Assembly: GCF_001685025.1 (NCBI RefSeq)
Contig: NZ_MAYU01000021.1
Span: 682,001 to 746,000, forward strand
From: Bacillus sp. FJAT-27225
GTDB taxonomy: Bacteria > Bacillota > Bacilli > Bacillales > Cytobacillaceae
Length of the DNA: 64,000 bases
Direction: 5' to 3'
Shown here: positions 43,599 to 53,205 of the stretch, piece by piece
Layout: the number at the start of each line of letters is the position of its first letter
Position numbering within the stretch: the first letter of the stretch is position 1
Translations under genes and position numbers: made by a program
Notes under the pieces: model-generated
What the model saw: the letters and a program-made list of their open reading frames with translations, nothing else
The model's database searches: none
What the model was told of the DNA's origin: nothing

Positions 43599-46070
43599 TT
43601 ATACTGAATGAATGCGTTCAAAAGAAAAACCCTCAACAGTTATCTGGAATGGTTTGTTTAACTTTTTATTAAACAGTTCTATTTTCACCTTAGACCCGGA
43701 ATGATTTAAAACCAGGAGATGATTGGATTGAACATGGATTTCTACATTCATATGTTCAAAATCCTTTGAAGAGAGTACCCATTCACTGACATAGTACCCG
43801 CTTTGATAACCTTGAAGGGTGGTTTCCCATCTGTACATTCGCTGGCCTAGTTTATTGACACCTTCGAAAATATAGATCGACTCCTTTGTTATGAGTGTAC
43901 GCCCACTTACCCAGGCAGGAGCCTTATTGAAATTGATATAAATTAAATAATCCTTAATTATCAGCAGTTGTGTATTTTCGGTTTCGCACGTTAAAAAGTC
44001 ATGATTTTTATGGGCCTGCCTCGTTTCCTCAATGGTTTGGTTCGGCATGGCCAAGACAACAAACGGCTCGAGTGTGCCAGGCGTTGTCAGCCTATCCGGA
44101 TCCATATCATTTAAGATCAGCTGGTCTTCAATGCCTTTCCACCGGTCATATTGATGCCGATTGATATAGGTCACTCCGTGTGACCCTTTTAAGATAAAGC
44201 CAATTTTCGAATCCAGGTTTACATAGTCTGGGGCTTTCCAGCTCTTTTTCCTATCCGGTACCGCTGCCAGATACCCATCGAAGGTTTCCTCCGTTTCAGG
44301 CAAATAGAGCGTCCGTTTGCCTGGAGCTAAATCAGGCATTCCTTTGTAGTTTTCATTTCTTACACCAATAATCCCTGTAGCAGCCCTCTCCAAATCACAG
44401 TCTTTAAGGACCTTCACCTTTTCATAATAGGCGGTATATCCGTTCGGCAAGGAAACAACGGCCACCTCCTGGGCAATCTCATCATCTCCCCTTAAGATTA
44501 CGCCCGTGGCGCCAAAGCCATTTTCATATTGATGAATCCGGCATTCGTCCATATGCCTGATGGATTCCTGATTCGATAGTGCTTTAACAGCCTTTGTCTG
44601 TTTGAACGTAAACATACCGGTATAGCTATGGAAGAGCGGAGTGATATTCCACAAGCCTTGCTCAGGTAAAGTTAATAAAGTGACATTGTTTCGCCAGCTG
44701 AAGCTCGTAAAAGCATCCTTTGTCCGGTTTATTATGCTGCATCCAAAAGGATAATAATGGACCCCGGCCAGCTCATCAGCCAGTTCTTGATACCGGGCTG
44801 GCTCCGCTTCATCACCGCCAAAAATATGTAATAAATAGGAGTTTACTAAGTCAAGGGCAGAACCCGGTTCGAAATCCTTTGATGATTGGGCATGTACAGG
44901 ATTAAATACATATTCTTCTTCCTCCAATAAACAGCCGGATGGATTGCTCATCTGTATTTTCTCAATGGTCTCCAAGCATCGCCTTTCAAACAGTGCAGCT
45001 GATTTGTTCTTATGGACCACGTTCAATACTGCATGGGTAAATTGACGTTCATGATGCCGGTTATACCACCAATCCTGGCCCTGGATCGGAACGGCAAGGC
45101 CATCGAATTGCGCCCAGATTTTAACCGTTTTTTCATACAGTTTCTCATTATTAAAAATCGCACTCGAATTGACTGGTTCTCCGCTCATATATGCTAAAAT
45201 GGCGTGAACGGCACGCAAATTGATTCCTGCACAAAGATAGCTTGGATGAACAAAGGCATGATTTTCTGTCGTGTAATCCGGCAGGAAGTTGATCGTTTTA
45301 ATTTCATGATTATCTGTTTTTTCAATAAGGCCTGACCTTGACGTCAAACGGTCCCAAGAGGTTGTAATTGTATTGATTCCCCAATTAACAAAGCCGTCCT
45401 TCCAGCGCTCATGATGCGGATGTTCCGGAAACAATGCAACTGCTGCGGCAAGCCCCGCTGTGGTCCATGCATCCTCTTCACATTGTGTATCATAAAAACT
45501 GCCGCTTCTTGGCGGTTCTTCACAAAAACGGTCAGCATAACTAGAAACCACATTTTGGACGAGAGTTTTTGTTTCATCATCCAAGTCATCCCAAAGCAGC
45601 CAGGCGGCAGTTGCAAAAGAAGAAATAGATCGTCCATTTTGGCTGGCCATAAAGAAATGGTCATCTTTACCGCCCCATTTTTTCCCGGCAGTATAGTGAT
45701 TTCGTCCATTCACCCGTATACAATCTTCTGGTCCAGTATCGTGAGTAAAGCCCATGTAACGAATCGCTTTTATCGCTTTTTCCTTTAATTCATCCCTATC
45801 AATCCCGGTGACTTCACGGCTGTATTCACCTAGCTTTGCAGCTACAGCAAATACAAGAGCCGTGGACGCGCTTTCAGAGCTATACCAGAAATCACCGCCA
45901 AAAAAATGTCCTGTATCCGGGCGCACATCCCACTCCCTGAATTCCTTATTGGCGTATGGAATCCACTTCAGTAATACATGATAAAACCTTCTGGACATTT
46001 CATTTTCTTTGGCCCGGTTCCAGTCAATCTGTTGAATTTTCCACACTTGCCCCTCAAGAGCTGAGTTCAT
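43599..46070 (-). CDS. Large (alpha/alpha)-toroid glycan-active enzyme, family not recognised
   Basis: An 823-residue cytoplasmic protein. The first 450 residues are helical with repeated aromatic clusters (FFGGDFWYSSESASTALVFA, SFATAAWLLWDDLDDE, DYTTENHAFVHPSYLCAG), like the toroid of polysaccharide lyases and some glycoside hydrolases; the last 350 are beta-rich, like lyase sandwich domains. HAFVHPSY may hold catalytic residues. No signal peptide. It overlaps the deacetylase-like gene by 17 bp. It could be a uronate lyase or a glycosidase; I cannot assign a CAZy family from memory. Confidence 0.7.
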   Translation of the reverse strand: MNSALEGQVWKIQQIDWNRAKENEMSRRFYHVLLKWIPYANKEFREWDVRPDTGHFFGGDFWYSSESASTALVFAVAAKLGEYSREVTGIDRDELKEKAIKAIRYMGFTHDTGPEDCIRVNGRNHYTAGKKWGGKDDHFFMASQNGRSISSFATAAWLLWDDLDDETKTLVQNVVSSYADRFCEEPPRSGSFYDTQCEEDAWTTAGLAAAVALFPEHPHHERWKDGFVNWGINTITTSWDRLTSRSGLIEKTDNHEIKTINFLPDYTTENHAFVHPSYLCAGINLRAVHAILAYMSGEPVNSSAIFNNEKLYEKTVKIWAQFDGLAVPIQGQDWWYNRHHERQFTHAVLNVVHKNKSAALFERRCLETIEKIQMSNPSGCLLEEEEYVFNPVHAQSSKDFEPGSALDLVNSYLLHIFGGDEAEPARYQELADELAGVHYYPFGCSIINRTKDAFTSFSWRNNVTLLTLPEQGLWNITPLFHSYTGMFTFKQTKAVKALSNQESIRHMDECRIHQYENGFGATGVILRGDDEIAQEVAVVSLPNGYTAYYEKVKVLKDCDLERAATGIIGVRNENYKGMPDLAPGKRTLYLPETEETFDGYLAAVPDRKKSWKAPDYVNLDSKIGFILKGSHGVTYINRHQYDRWKGIEDQLILNDMDPDRLTTPGTLEPFVVLAMPNQTIEETRQAHKNHDFLTCETENTQLLIIKDYLIYINFNKAPAWVSGRTLITKESIYIFEGVNKLGQRMYRWETTLQGYQSGYYVSEWVLSSKDFEHMNVEIHVQSNHLLVLNHSGSKVKIELFNKKLNKPFQITVEGFSFERIHSV

Positions 46071-47745
46071 GCTTTTTCACATCCTTATGACACACGGCCT
46101 TTATGCACGGAATGCCAAAAACCACTTCAGTTTCAGAATATTGGGCTTCATTATCATGATGGAGTGGAATGTAAACAATGAAATCGTGTATGGTCCCATC
46201 CGCATCAAACTCTACCTGGCCATCCGTAACGCTCGTAATAGTGATGGATCTTTTTAACCGTTCCCACTTGTTTACTTCATTTCCTGTCCAAAATTCAAAT
46301 TGCCGTTTTTTCATTTCCTCAACTACTTTAAAAAAGGCCTCGCGTACTTTTTCATTTCTATGCAAATGAATTTGGTGAAATAAGAAATGGGCTACACCAT
46401 CCACATTTTTCACCGTTTCCAGGAATGGCACGATGATTGAGGTATCACCCCATTTACCTGTATTGATGTCGGGTGTTAAGAAGGGTAGTTCAACAACATC
46501 GTAAAACCGGTTGTGATCGGTCCCCCATGCAATCGGAAAATAAGGGTGGCAGGTACCAAAAGTAAAACCCAAATTACCTTTTTTACTAGGACCAACGGTT
46601 TGGTCGGATTTGATTCCACATTGTTCACACCATTCGAACAGTTCTCCCCATCCTTCATACCTGGTTAAATGATTTTTATTGGAAACAATCTCTACACCAG
46701 GCAAATCCTTTTGCATTCGGGAAAATTGCTGCTTGAATTCCTCCTCGCCCCAGAAGCCATCGTCTACATCAACAGCATTATAATGAAAGGCCAGTTCATG
46801 GCCATCCGCTTTTACCCTTTGATAGACGTCCTGGCTATATCCGGGAACCATCATGCACCATGTTGATCTGACACCAGCTTCTTTTAAGAGACGGAGAGTC
46901 GTATAGGCATGTTCATCCTCGTTATAATCACTATCATGGGAAATGACGGCTACACCTTTTACTCCCTCAGGCCAATACCAAACAAACGGCAAGGTCAATT
47001 CTTTCGCCAAACTCAGTTCTACTAAATAGTGAACAAATACTTCTTTCCAGAGGTCCGCATAAGGATAGGCAAAATAAGGCTGGTTGGTTTCGGTTCGTTG
47101 CCGGTCGTGCTCCCAATCCATCTCACACATATCATCCACTTTTAGCACATAATCATTAATTTCCGCTGTTCCGTCCGGGGCCGGTGTACCGTCATGAAAT
47201 AGAGGCTGCCCTCCCTGTTGGAGCCTTACGACAGTTTCTGCTATGTCAACCGTACACCTTGAGAAGATACCCTTTTCCAGAGGAAACTGTTGAAATAGCG
47301 GTGCTTGACTGTTCAGTAGGCTGCCTGTTTGTTTTTCTGCAGTATTTTCCCCCGCAGCAGAATGCCACGGTTTTGCTTTTAAATAACGGAGCTTTTTGTA
47401 TTTTTCCTGGTCATACGAGGCATACCCTGCGCCGAGTGTTTCTCCCTTGCGGAAACCGAAATATGGTGCCAGCTGGTCAAGATTTGCAAGGGATAAAACC
47501 GCGCCGCCCTTTTTTACAAAATCAAGTATTTTCTCGCCAACAGCCTTAGTATCTGGAACAAAGGCTGCGATAATGATATCGAATTGCCCGGAGTCCAGAT
47601 GCTCACCGCTCGTAACCATTTCATATGGAATCCTCAACCTGCCTAAAATGTCTTTCAGATACGTTGCAAATACATTTTGGCCATAGCTCCAATACCGTTT
47701 AGATAAGTCTTCATCTATATATAAACCTAGTCTTGCTAGTTTCAT
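46054..47745 (-). CDS. Two-domain protein with C-terminal NodB-like deacetylase fold
   Basis: 563 residues. The N-terminal 230 resemble a GATase-like flavodoxin fold (LARLGLYIDEDLSKRYW, FDIIIAAFVPDTKAV, LDFVKKGGAVLSLANLD) of the kind found in glycosidase trimerisation domains. The C-terminal half is NodB-like: AVISHDSDYNEDE supplies the metal Asp and AFHYNAVD a His, though the usual HxxxH is reduced. A strong AAGGGAGGTGA precedes the ATG. It may deacetylate an amino sugar, or be a non-catalytic relative. Confidence 0.72.
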   Translation of the reverse strand: MKLARLGLYIDEDLSKRYWSYGQNVFATYLKDILGRLRIPYEMVTSGEHLDSGQFDIIIAAFVPDTKAVGEKILDFVKKGGAVLSLANLDQLAPYFGFRKGETLGAGYASYDQEKYKKLRYLKAKPWHSAAGENTAEKQTGSLLNSQAPLFQQFPLEKGIFSRCTVDIAETVVRLQQGGQPLFHDGTPAPDGTAEINDYVLKVDDMCEMDWEHDRQRTETNQPYFAYPYADLWKEVFVHYLVELSLAKELTLPFVWYWPEGVKGVAVISHDSDYNEDEHAYTTLRLLKEAGVRSTWCMMVPGYSQDVYQRVKADGHELAFHYNAVDVDDGFWGEEEFKQQFSRMQKDLPGVEIVSNKNHLTRYEGWGELFEWCEQCGIKSDQTVGPSKKGNLGFTFGTCHPYFPIAWGTDHNRFYDVVELPFLTPDINTGKWGDTSIIVPFLETVKNVDGVAHFLFHQIHLHRNEKVREAFFKVVEEMKKRQFEFWTGNEVNKWERLKRSITITSVTDGQVEFDADGTIHDFIVYIPLHHDNEAQYSETEVVFGIPCIKAVCHKDVKKHELSS

Positions 47746-47762
47746 AACTTCTCACCTCCCTT

Positions 47763-48974
47763 TTATATCCGGTAAGAATTCATTACCTTTTTAATGGCTC
47801 TTGCAATATCATCCATATCTTCTTCTGTTCCAAGCAATACACGCTGCGGAAGCCAAATAATTTCCTGTTCACAGGCAGTTTCACTAACTGGACAGTTATA
47901 GATTTTTTCTTTCCCCAGCCATTTTTTCATTTCATTGATCACTGCCCGATTTTGATTTAAAGATACATATCCCCCGGTTACAGGAATCCCTTCCGCATTC
48001 ATCTTTCGAATAAAGTCTTGTTTATCGACGGTTTCAGTCATTCCTTTTTCAATTCTGAACATGTACATATGGTACGCATGTCTTGTAACCCTTGGATCCC
48101 TTCCTGTCGGTGTAACCCCATCAATATGAGATATATACTGATTTAATAGAGCAGCATTATGTTCCCGGGTCTGGCATTGTTCTTCCAGGCGGGTTAATTG
48201 CGCAAGCAGAATGGCTGCCTGAAATTCAGACATCCGCAGGTTCCAGCCGATTCGTTCATGCTGATACCAGGCACCTGTTGGGATACGGCCAACATTGGCG
48301 AGAGACCAGGCCTTTTCGGCAAATTCCTTGTTATTGGATAAAATCATCCCTCCTTCACCGGAAGTAATGTTTTTGCCTGATTGAAAACTGAAGGAAGCCA
48401 AATCCCCCAGTGCTCCTGCTCTTTTATGTTCCCACTCAGCACCGACAGCTTGCGCGGCATCCTCAATCACTACCAACTGATGCTTTTTCGCAATCCTATT
48501 GATTTCGGTCATATTAGCCGGTGCACCTGCAATATGGACAGGAAGGATCGCTTTTGTTTTACTAGTGATCGCCTCTTCAATTTTTTCAGGATCAAGTGAT
48601 AAGGTATCTTCCTCCACATCAACAAAAACAGGAATTGCTCCGAATATAAGCGCAGCGGTAGCAGTTGCTATAAAAGTGTAAGGAGGCATAATGACCTCAT
48701 CCCCCGGATTTACCCCGGCTGCCTGCAGGGCAACAGTAATCCCTAATGTTCCGTTAACGGTTGAGATTGCATACGCTGCCTGATGTAAGTCGGCAAACTT
48801 CCTTTCTAGTTCCGGCAATTTATTGCGGTTGGTGCCTCCCCATTTTCCGGAACGGACAACTTCCAAAATCATTTCCTCTTCTTCCTTCCCAAAGATGGGC
48901 CAGTCAGGAAATGGTTTTGTTCTTACCGGACTCCCTCCGCTAATGGCGAGTTTATCCAAACTTGTTTCTGTCAT
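47763..48974 (-). CDS. DegT/DnrJ/EryC1/StrS-type PLP aminotransferase
   Basis: Sugar aminotransferase of 403 residues. VVIEDAAQAVGAEW holds the PLP-ring Asp and FQSGKNITSGEGGM the Schiff-base Lys; TVNGTLGITVALQAAGV is the usual cofactor phosphate region. Normally such enzymes make amino sugars from keto sugars. With three Gfo/Idh/MocA genes beside it, the combination recalls kanosamine synthesis (NtdA/NtdC), but run in a catabolic operon it could remove the amine. It starts two bases after the second mannosidase stop. Confidence 0.9.
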   Translation of the reverse strand: MTETSLDKLAISGGSPVRTKPFPDWPIFGKEEEEMILEVVRSGKWGGTNRNKLPELERKFADLHQAAYAISTVNGTLGITVALQAAGVNPGDEVIMPPYTFIATATAALIFGAIPVFVDVEEDTLSLDPEKIEEAITSKTKAILPVHIAGAPANMTEINRIAKKHQLVVIEDAAQAVGAEWEHKRAGALGDLASFSFQSGKNITSGEGGMILSNNKEFAEKAWSLANVGRIPTGAWYQHERIGWNLRMSEFQAAILLAQLTRLEEQCQTREHNAALLNQYISHIDGVTPTGRDPRVTRHAYHMYMFRIEKGMTETVDKQDFIRKMNAEGIPVTGGYVSLNQNRAVINEMKKWLGKEKIYNCPVSETACEQEIIWLPQRVLLGTEEDMDDIARAIKKVMNSYRI

Positions 48975-48976
48975 TT

Positions 48977-51457
48977 CTATTCCTCCATTAGCGTCGAATC
49001 GACGACCTTTTTATTCTTGACATCCAATAAAAGTGTTTTTATTTCGAAGCCCTTCATTGAAAGTTCCACTGAGATATTGACTAGCGGAAGATGAATAGAA
49101 AATGTTCGACCTTTCCCTGTAGGCTCAAATAACCTTATGAGGTAATCGTCCGTTTTCTCCGCCTTTTTAAAAGCGGATAATTGAATGGACGGATCATCAA
49201 TTTCCAGTAATGAAAGGGGCAATTCTCCTTCGCCAGATGGAAAATAAGTGAGTGCATAAGGTTTTTCATTATGTATATGGGCTTCCCGGTCAATGTTTTC
49301 GAGTCTCTTGTCCATTGATGAACCGTTGAACCAAAACCTAAAACTGCGTTCACCTTGATCCATTCGTTTTGAAAAACGGTCCTGAGGAATGACAGAGGCT
49401 TTTTCTCCCCCAAGCAATGCCGAGTAGCCAGCTGAACGAAGCAAGGATAATCGAATCTCTCCATCTTTTTCATCTGATCCATAGGTTCCATCATTAATAC
49501 AGGAAAACGCCAGTTGCTCGTTTTCAGAAACAACAGCACTCCATTTCTGCGCCACAGCTTCCTTATGGTTCTGAGGAAGTTCTTCCCTGCCAAACGCTAC
49601 CTGCCCGATATACTTATTGGAAGAAAAAACAGTCGGAACAGACAGCTTTAACATTTTGTCCTTCTCCAGCCAATGGGCAGTAAGTTCAACTTCGATTTCT
49701 GTCCCACGCTTAGGAAGATGATAACGCTGGCAAATTTGCGAATCATTGTACTCGAACAACACCTCTATAATTGAACGCACTTCCCCGTCCTCGATGATTC
49801 GGACTGCTGGCAGTTTTTCTGTCACACCGGAAACACGGGTTGCCTTTTCGGAATCCATGAGCTTGAACTCGCCAATTTTATCCGGAAAGCTTTTCACATG
49901 AGATCCCCATGCATCTTCGTTATCGTTCACCACAATTGGCATGAATGCGTTTGGTTTTAAATAATCCTTCCCGTCTATCCTATATTGATCAACATATCCG
50001 GTTTGGCAATTAATAACGACCTCCAAGTCATCTGTCACAAAGTGTATTTTCCCATCTTTTTCAGTGAGGCTTGGCTCCGGTTTACTAGGAATCAACTCAA
50101 CCGTGCAATCAAAGCGGTTTAATTGTGCGGGCTTTAATTCCGCTGTAAAACTGACCTTTTTTCTCCAATCAATATATAAACTGCTTTCTTCTTCCTCTAC
50201 TTGAGAAGGAATTCTTTCCCCGTTCGAATAAACGACAGGCAGGGCAAAGTGACCTTTAGAGGATTTAGGAAGCTGAAATTCACATTCAATAATCATGTTT
50301 ACCGCATAAGGATGAGGGTTATAAACAAAAATCGGAATCTCCCCTTCGCCAGCTTGCTTCTGGCCGCTTGTTAATGCGAAGAATAATTTCAACCTTTCTC
50401 TCGCAAGGATTTCCAATCCATGATCCATCATCCGGATCGAGTTCTCCTCCACAGCCTGAATCGAGGTTCCTGCTAAAATATCATGGAACTGGGCAATCAT
50501 CAGGTCTTCAATTGCTGCATTAATCGACTCTTGAGGATACGTTGCTAATTGCTGTAAAGCTGCGGCAGATGCCATCTTTTCCAGTGAGTAAATTTCATTT
50601 TCCAACTGCCGGTGTTTTTGTTTAATCCTGATTTGTGATGTATAGCAGCCAGGTGCCCACGGGTTTAAGTCCCCTTCATGTTTCTCTATCTCCTGATTTC
50701 CTTTTAATTCAGCAAAATAGGCTTCCGGAGTGGAATGGAGTACCTCAAAATCCTTCGTTTTTTCCTTAAGTTCCTGCAGGTTGTTTAAGTCAATTTTTGA
50801 CGGTCCGCCTCCATGGTTCCCGATTCCCCAAAGAACAAGGCCAACCTCTTTTTCCCTATGTAATTCCATCCATTTGGTTACCTTTTCATGGGCTTTGCCC
50901 CTCCCTGATAAATAGGCATTAAACGCACGATGGCCCAGGACTTCGGAACCATCATAGCCCACCCAGACAAAGTCATCCCCAGGAAGCGGGCAATCCTGTT
51001 GATCAGGTCTGCACACTATATAAGAATCAAAACCGGATTTGTTTAAAATTTGCACTAAACCTCTCGTATGGCCAAATGAGTCAAAATTGATTGCAGTGGT
51101 AGGTTTCTGTCCGAATTTTTCTGCAAAGTAGTTTCTGCCGAATAATATTTGCCTTATAAAAGACTCTCCACTAGGCAAATTGCAGTCTGGCTGCAGGTAC
51201 CATCCCCCCATGATATGCCATTTACCCTCAGCTACTAATTTTTGAATCCGTTTAAAAAGAACCGGATCAAAGGTCTCCACCCATTTGTAGAGAAGTACCT
51301 CATTATGATTAAAGATGAAGCCATCAAATTTCTCACAAAAATCTGCGGCAATTCTAAAAGTGGATAATGCTTCCCCTGCGCCTTCCTCGAGTTCCCATAA
51401 CCACGCAGGGTCTAAATGCGCATTACATACTAAATGTAATTTTTTCACCGTTTTCAT
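48977..51457 (-). CDS. GH38 alpha-mannosidase 2
   Basis: 826-residue retaining alpha-mannosidase. Zinc motif LVCNAHLDPAWLWEL is at the very N-terminus (residue 10-24), and NFDSFGHTRGLVQILNKSG near 126 bears the nucleophile Asp with N-F in place of the usual L-P. It lacks the 230-residue front domain of the other GH38 enzyme, so the two probably differ in linkage preference. No signal peptide. First gene after the substrate-binding protein and its terminator, so it may start its own transcript. Confidence 0.92.
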   Translation of the reverse strand: MKTVKKLHLVCNAHLDPAWLWELEEGAGEALSTFRIAADFCEKFDGFIFNHNEVLLYKWVETFDPVLFKRIQKLVAEGKWHIMGGWYLQPDCNLPSGESFIRQILFGRNYFAEKFGQKPTTAINFDSFGHTRGLVQILNKSGFDSYIVCRPDQQDCPLPGDDFVWVGYDGSEVLGHRAFNAYLSGRGKAHEKVTKWMELHREKEVGLVLWGIGNHGGGPSKIDLNNLQELKEKTKDFEVLHSTPEAYFAELKGNQEIEKHEGDLNPWAPGCYTSQIRIKQKHRQLENEIYSLEKMASAAALQQLATYPQESINAAIEDLMIAQFHDILAGTSIQAVEENSIRMMDHGLEILARERLKLFFALTSGQKQAGEGEIPIFVYNPHPYAVNMIIECEFQLPKSSKGHFALPVVYSNGERIPSQVEEEESSLYIDWRKKVSFTAELKPAQLNRFDCTVELIPSKPEPSLTEKDGKIHFVTDDLEVVINCQTGYVDQYRIDGKDYLKPNAFMPIVVNDNEDAWGSHVKSFPDKIGEFKLMDSEKATRVSGVTEKLPAVRIIEDGEVRSIIEVLFEYNDSQICQRYHLPKRGTEIEVELTAHWLEKDKMLKLSVPTVFSSNKYIGQVAFGREELPQNHKEAVAQKWSAVVSENEQLAFSCINDGTYGSDEKDGEIRLSLLRSAGYSALLGGEKASVIPQDRFSKRMDQGERSFRFWFNGSSMDKRLENIDREAHIHNEKPYALTYFPSGEGELPLSLLEIDDPSIQLSAFKKAEKTDDYLIRLFEPTGKGRTFSIHLPLVNISVELSMKGFEIKTLLLDVKNKKVVDSTLMEE

Positions 51458-51532
51458 CTCCTTCCACTTGATGCAATTCGGCTACCCTAGTGCTGCGATT
51501 GTTAAGTTAATCTTTATGTAACAAGCTGTAAT

Positions 51533-51578
51533 CCTTTTTTAAGAAAATAGCCCCCAGATGGTTAGATCCAGGGGCTAT
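51533..51578 (-). terminator. Terminator after the substrate-binding protein
   Basis: ATAGCCCC / GGGGCTAT stem, read leftward followed by TTTTCTTAAAAAAGG. It separates transport genes from the enzyme genes. Confidence 0.85.
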
Positions 51579-51584
51579 TGACTA

Positions 51585-53174
51585 TTACTTGCGGTTTTCC
51601 TTATACCATTTAGTAGCTTCATCAATAAGCTTATCTCCGCCGCGTTTCTCCCAATTTGCAACAAACTCATCAAATTTATCTACTGATTCTTTTCCAGTTA
51701 CTACTTTTGCAGCAAATTCCAGCCACAGGCCATCATAGGCCAGTTCAGGCCGTGCCTTTAATGTTTCCATTGCAGGCATATCCGCACCATCGTCGATTAA
51801 ACCTTCTTGATTCGCAACCTTCAGGGAGTCATAAATCAACTCTCCATGTACTTTGTTCTTCACGAATTCTTCATTTGTTAAATATTCCTTAGGACCTGTA
51901 AAATGGATCCATTGCTGGTACATGAATTGTCTTCCTGCTTCTTCATTGGATGTTGGATACTTATAGTTGATTTCTCCATTTTCCACGGTATGATCTTTTC
52001 CCTCTAAACCATATAGGAAAAAGTTATCGGCCTCTTCGTTCCCTTGCTGATAGAACCAATCAAGGAATTTGATTGTTTCCTCCGCATTTTTTGAACCTGC
52101 TGGGATCGTCCAAACAAAGTCGGAAACACTTGAACCAAGTGGATAAACTCCTCCAGGTTTTCCACCCGGAATGACTGGTGATGGAATAATGGCAATTTTA
52201 GCATCGGGATGACTTTCATTTATTTTGGTCAGCCACGAATCTGGAGCAGCAGATGAGTGTGCCCACATTCCTACAAGTCCGGCTCCGATAATTTTGGCAT
52301 CCCAGTCTTTCCCCTCTTGAACGAGGAACTCATTATCAAGCAGTTTTTCTTTATAAAGAGTCCTATACACTTTTAGTGCTTCTTTCATTTCCGGCTTAAT
52401 GAAATTAGGAACCAGTTTACCGTCCTGATAGCTCCATGCTTGCGGCTGTGCATCATATGCACCAAAAAATGAATATCCAAAAGAGAAGTTTTTACGTGCA
52501 GAGAAAGGAATTTCATCCTGGATTCCATTTCCATTGGGATCCTTCGTTTTAAAGGCGCGCAACACTTCGATATATTCATCAACCGTCTTTGGAACTTCCA
52601 GCCCTAATTTATCTAACCAATCTTTTCTAATATACGTAACGGTCGAATTCAAAACAGGATTCTCTTGCGGGATCCCGAAAATTTGCCCATCTTTACTTAC
52701 GCGGGGGTTATCCCATGATTCTTTCGGAATGGCCTTCAACAAATTTTTTCCATGTTTTTCAAGAAGATCATTTAATGGCATCAATACGCCTGCATCTAAA
52801 GCTGGTGCAATTTCAGGACGATTAATTCCTTTCGTTTGCAATAAGTCAGGCAATTCGCCTCCAGCTAAAAGAAGCTGCATATTTTGCTCATAATTTTCAT
52901 GAGGGAGGACTTCAAGTGTAAGGTCGACATTCGCCAATTTCTCTAAATTTTTTACATATTCATCATTATTGATATCTTCATTCCCCTGAACATAGGCAGC
53001 CCCGCCTGTTTCCAATGCGACCTTTAGTTTAGCTGGTTCTTTTGCTTTTGCTTTTTCGGCGGCTTTCGGGTCTTTTTCAGTAGATGCCTTTTCCCCATTA
53101 GATGTACATCCGGCCAGGGCAATGAGAAGTACAAGCAATACGCCAATGAGACTCTTAGAAAATTTAATATTCAT
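51585..53174 (-). CDS. ABC-transporter sugar-binding lipoprotein (CUT1, LipO-like)
   Basis: 529-residue lipoprotein. Lipobox LALAGC-like LIALAGC with lipidated Cys23, then a Lys/Glu linker and a periplasmic-binding fold (VALETGGAAYVQGN, LPDLLQTKGINRPE, TVTYIRKDWLDKLGLEVPK). The size is that of LplA/YtcQ-type proteins, which bind larger oligosaccharides. It is last of the three transport genes and carries its own terminator, which often boosts the level of the binding protein. Confidence 0.92.
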   Translation of the reverse strand: MNIKFSKSLIGVLLVLLIALAGCTSNGEKASTEKDPKAAEKAKAKEPAKLKVALETGGAAYVQGNEDINNDEYVKNLEKLANVDLTLEVLPHENYEQNMQLLLAGGELPDLLQTKGINRPEIAPALDAGVLMPLNDLLEKHGKNLLKAIPKESWDNPRVSKDGQIFGIPQENPVLNSTVTYIRKDWLDKLGLEVPKTVDEYIEVLRAFKTKDPNGNGIQDEIPFSARKNFSFGYSFFGAYDAQPQAWSYQDGKLVPNFIKPEMKEALKVYRTLYKEKLLDNEFLVQEGKDWDAKIIGAGLVGMWAHSSAAPDSWLTKINESHPDAKIAIIPSPVIPGGKPGGVYPLGSSVSDFVWTIPAGSKNAEETIKFLDWFYQQGNEEADNFFLYGLEGKDHTVENGEINYKYPTSNEEAGRQFMYQQWIHFTGPKEYLTNEEFVKNKVHGELIYDSLKVANQEGLIDDGADMPAMETLKARPELAYDGLWLEFAAKVVTGKESVDKFDEFVANWEKRGGDKLIDEATKWYKENRK

Positions 53175-53205
53175 TCCTTTTCCCCCTTATTCGTTATTAA
53201 TATAT

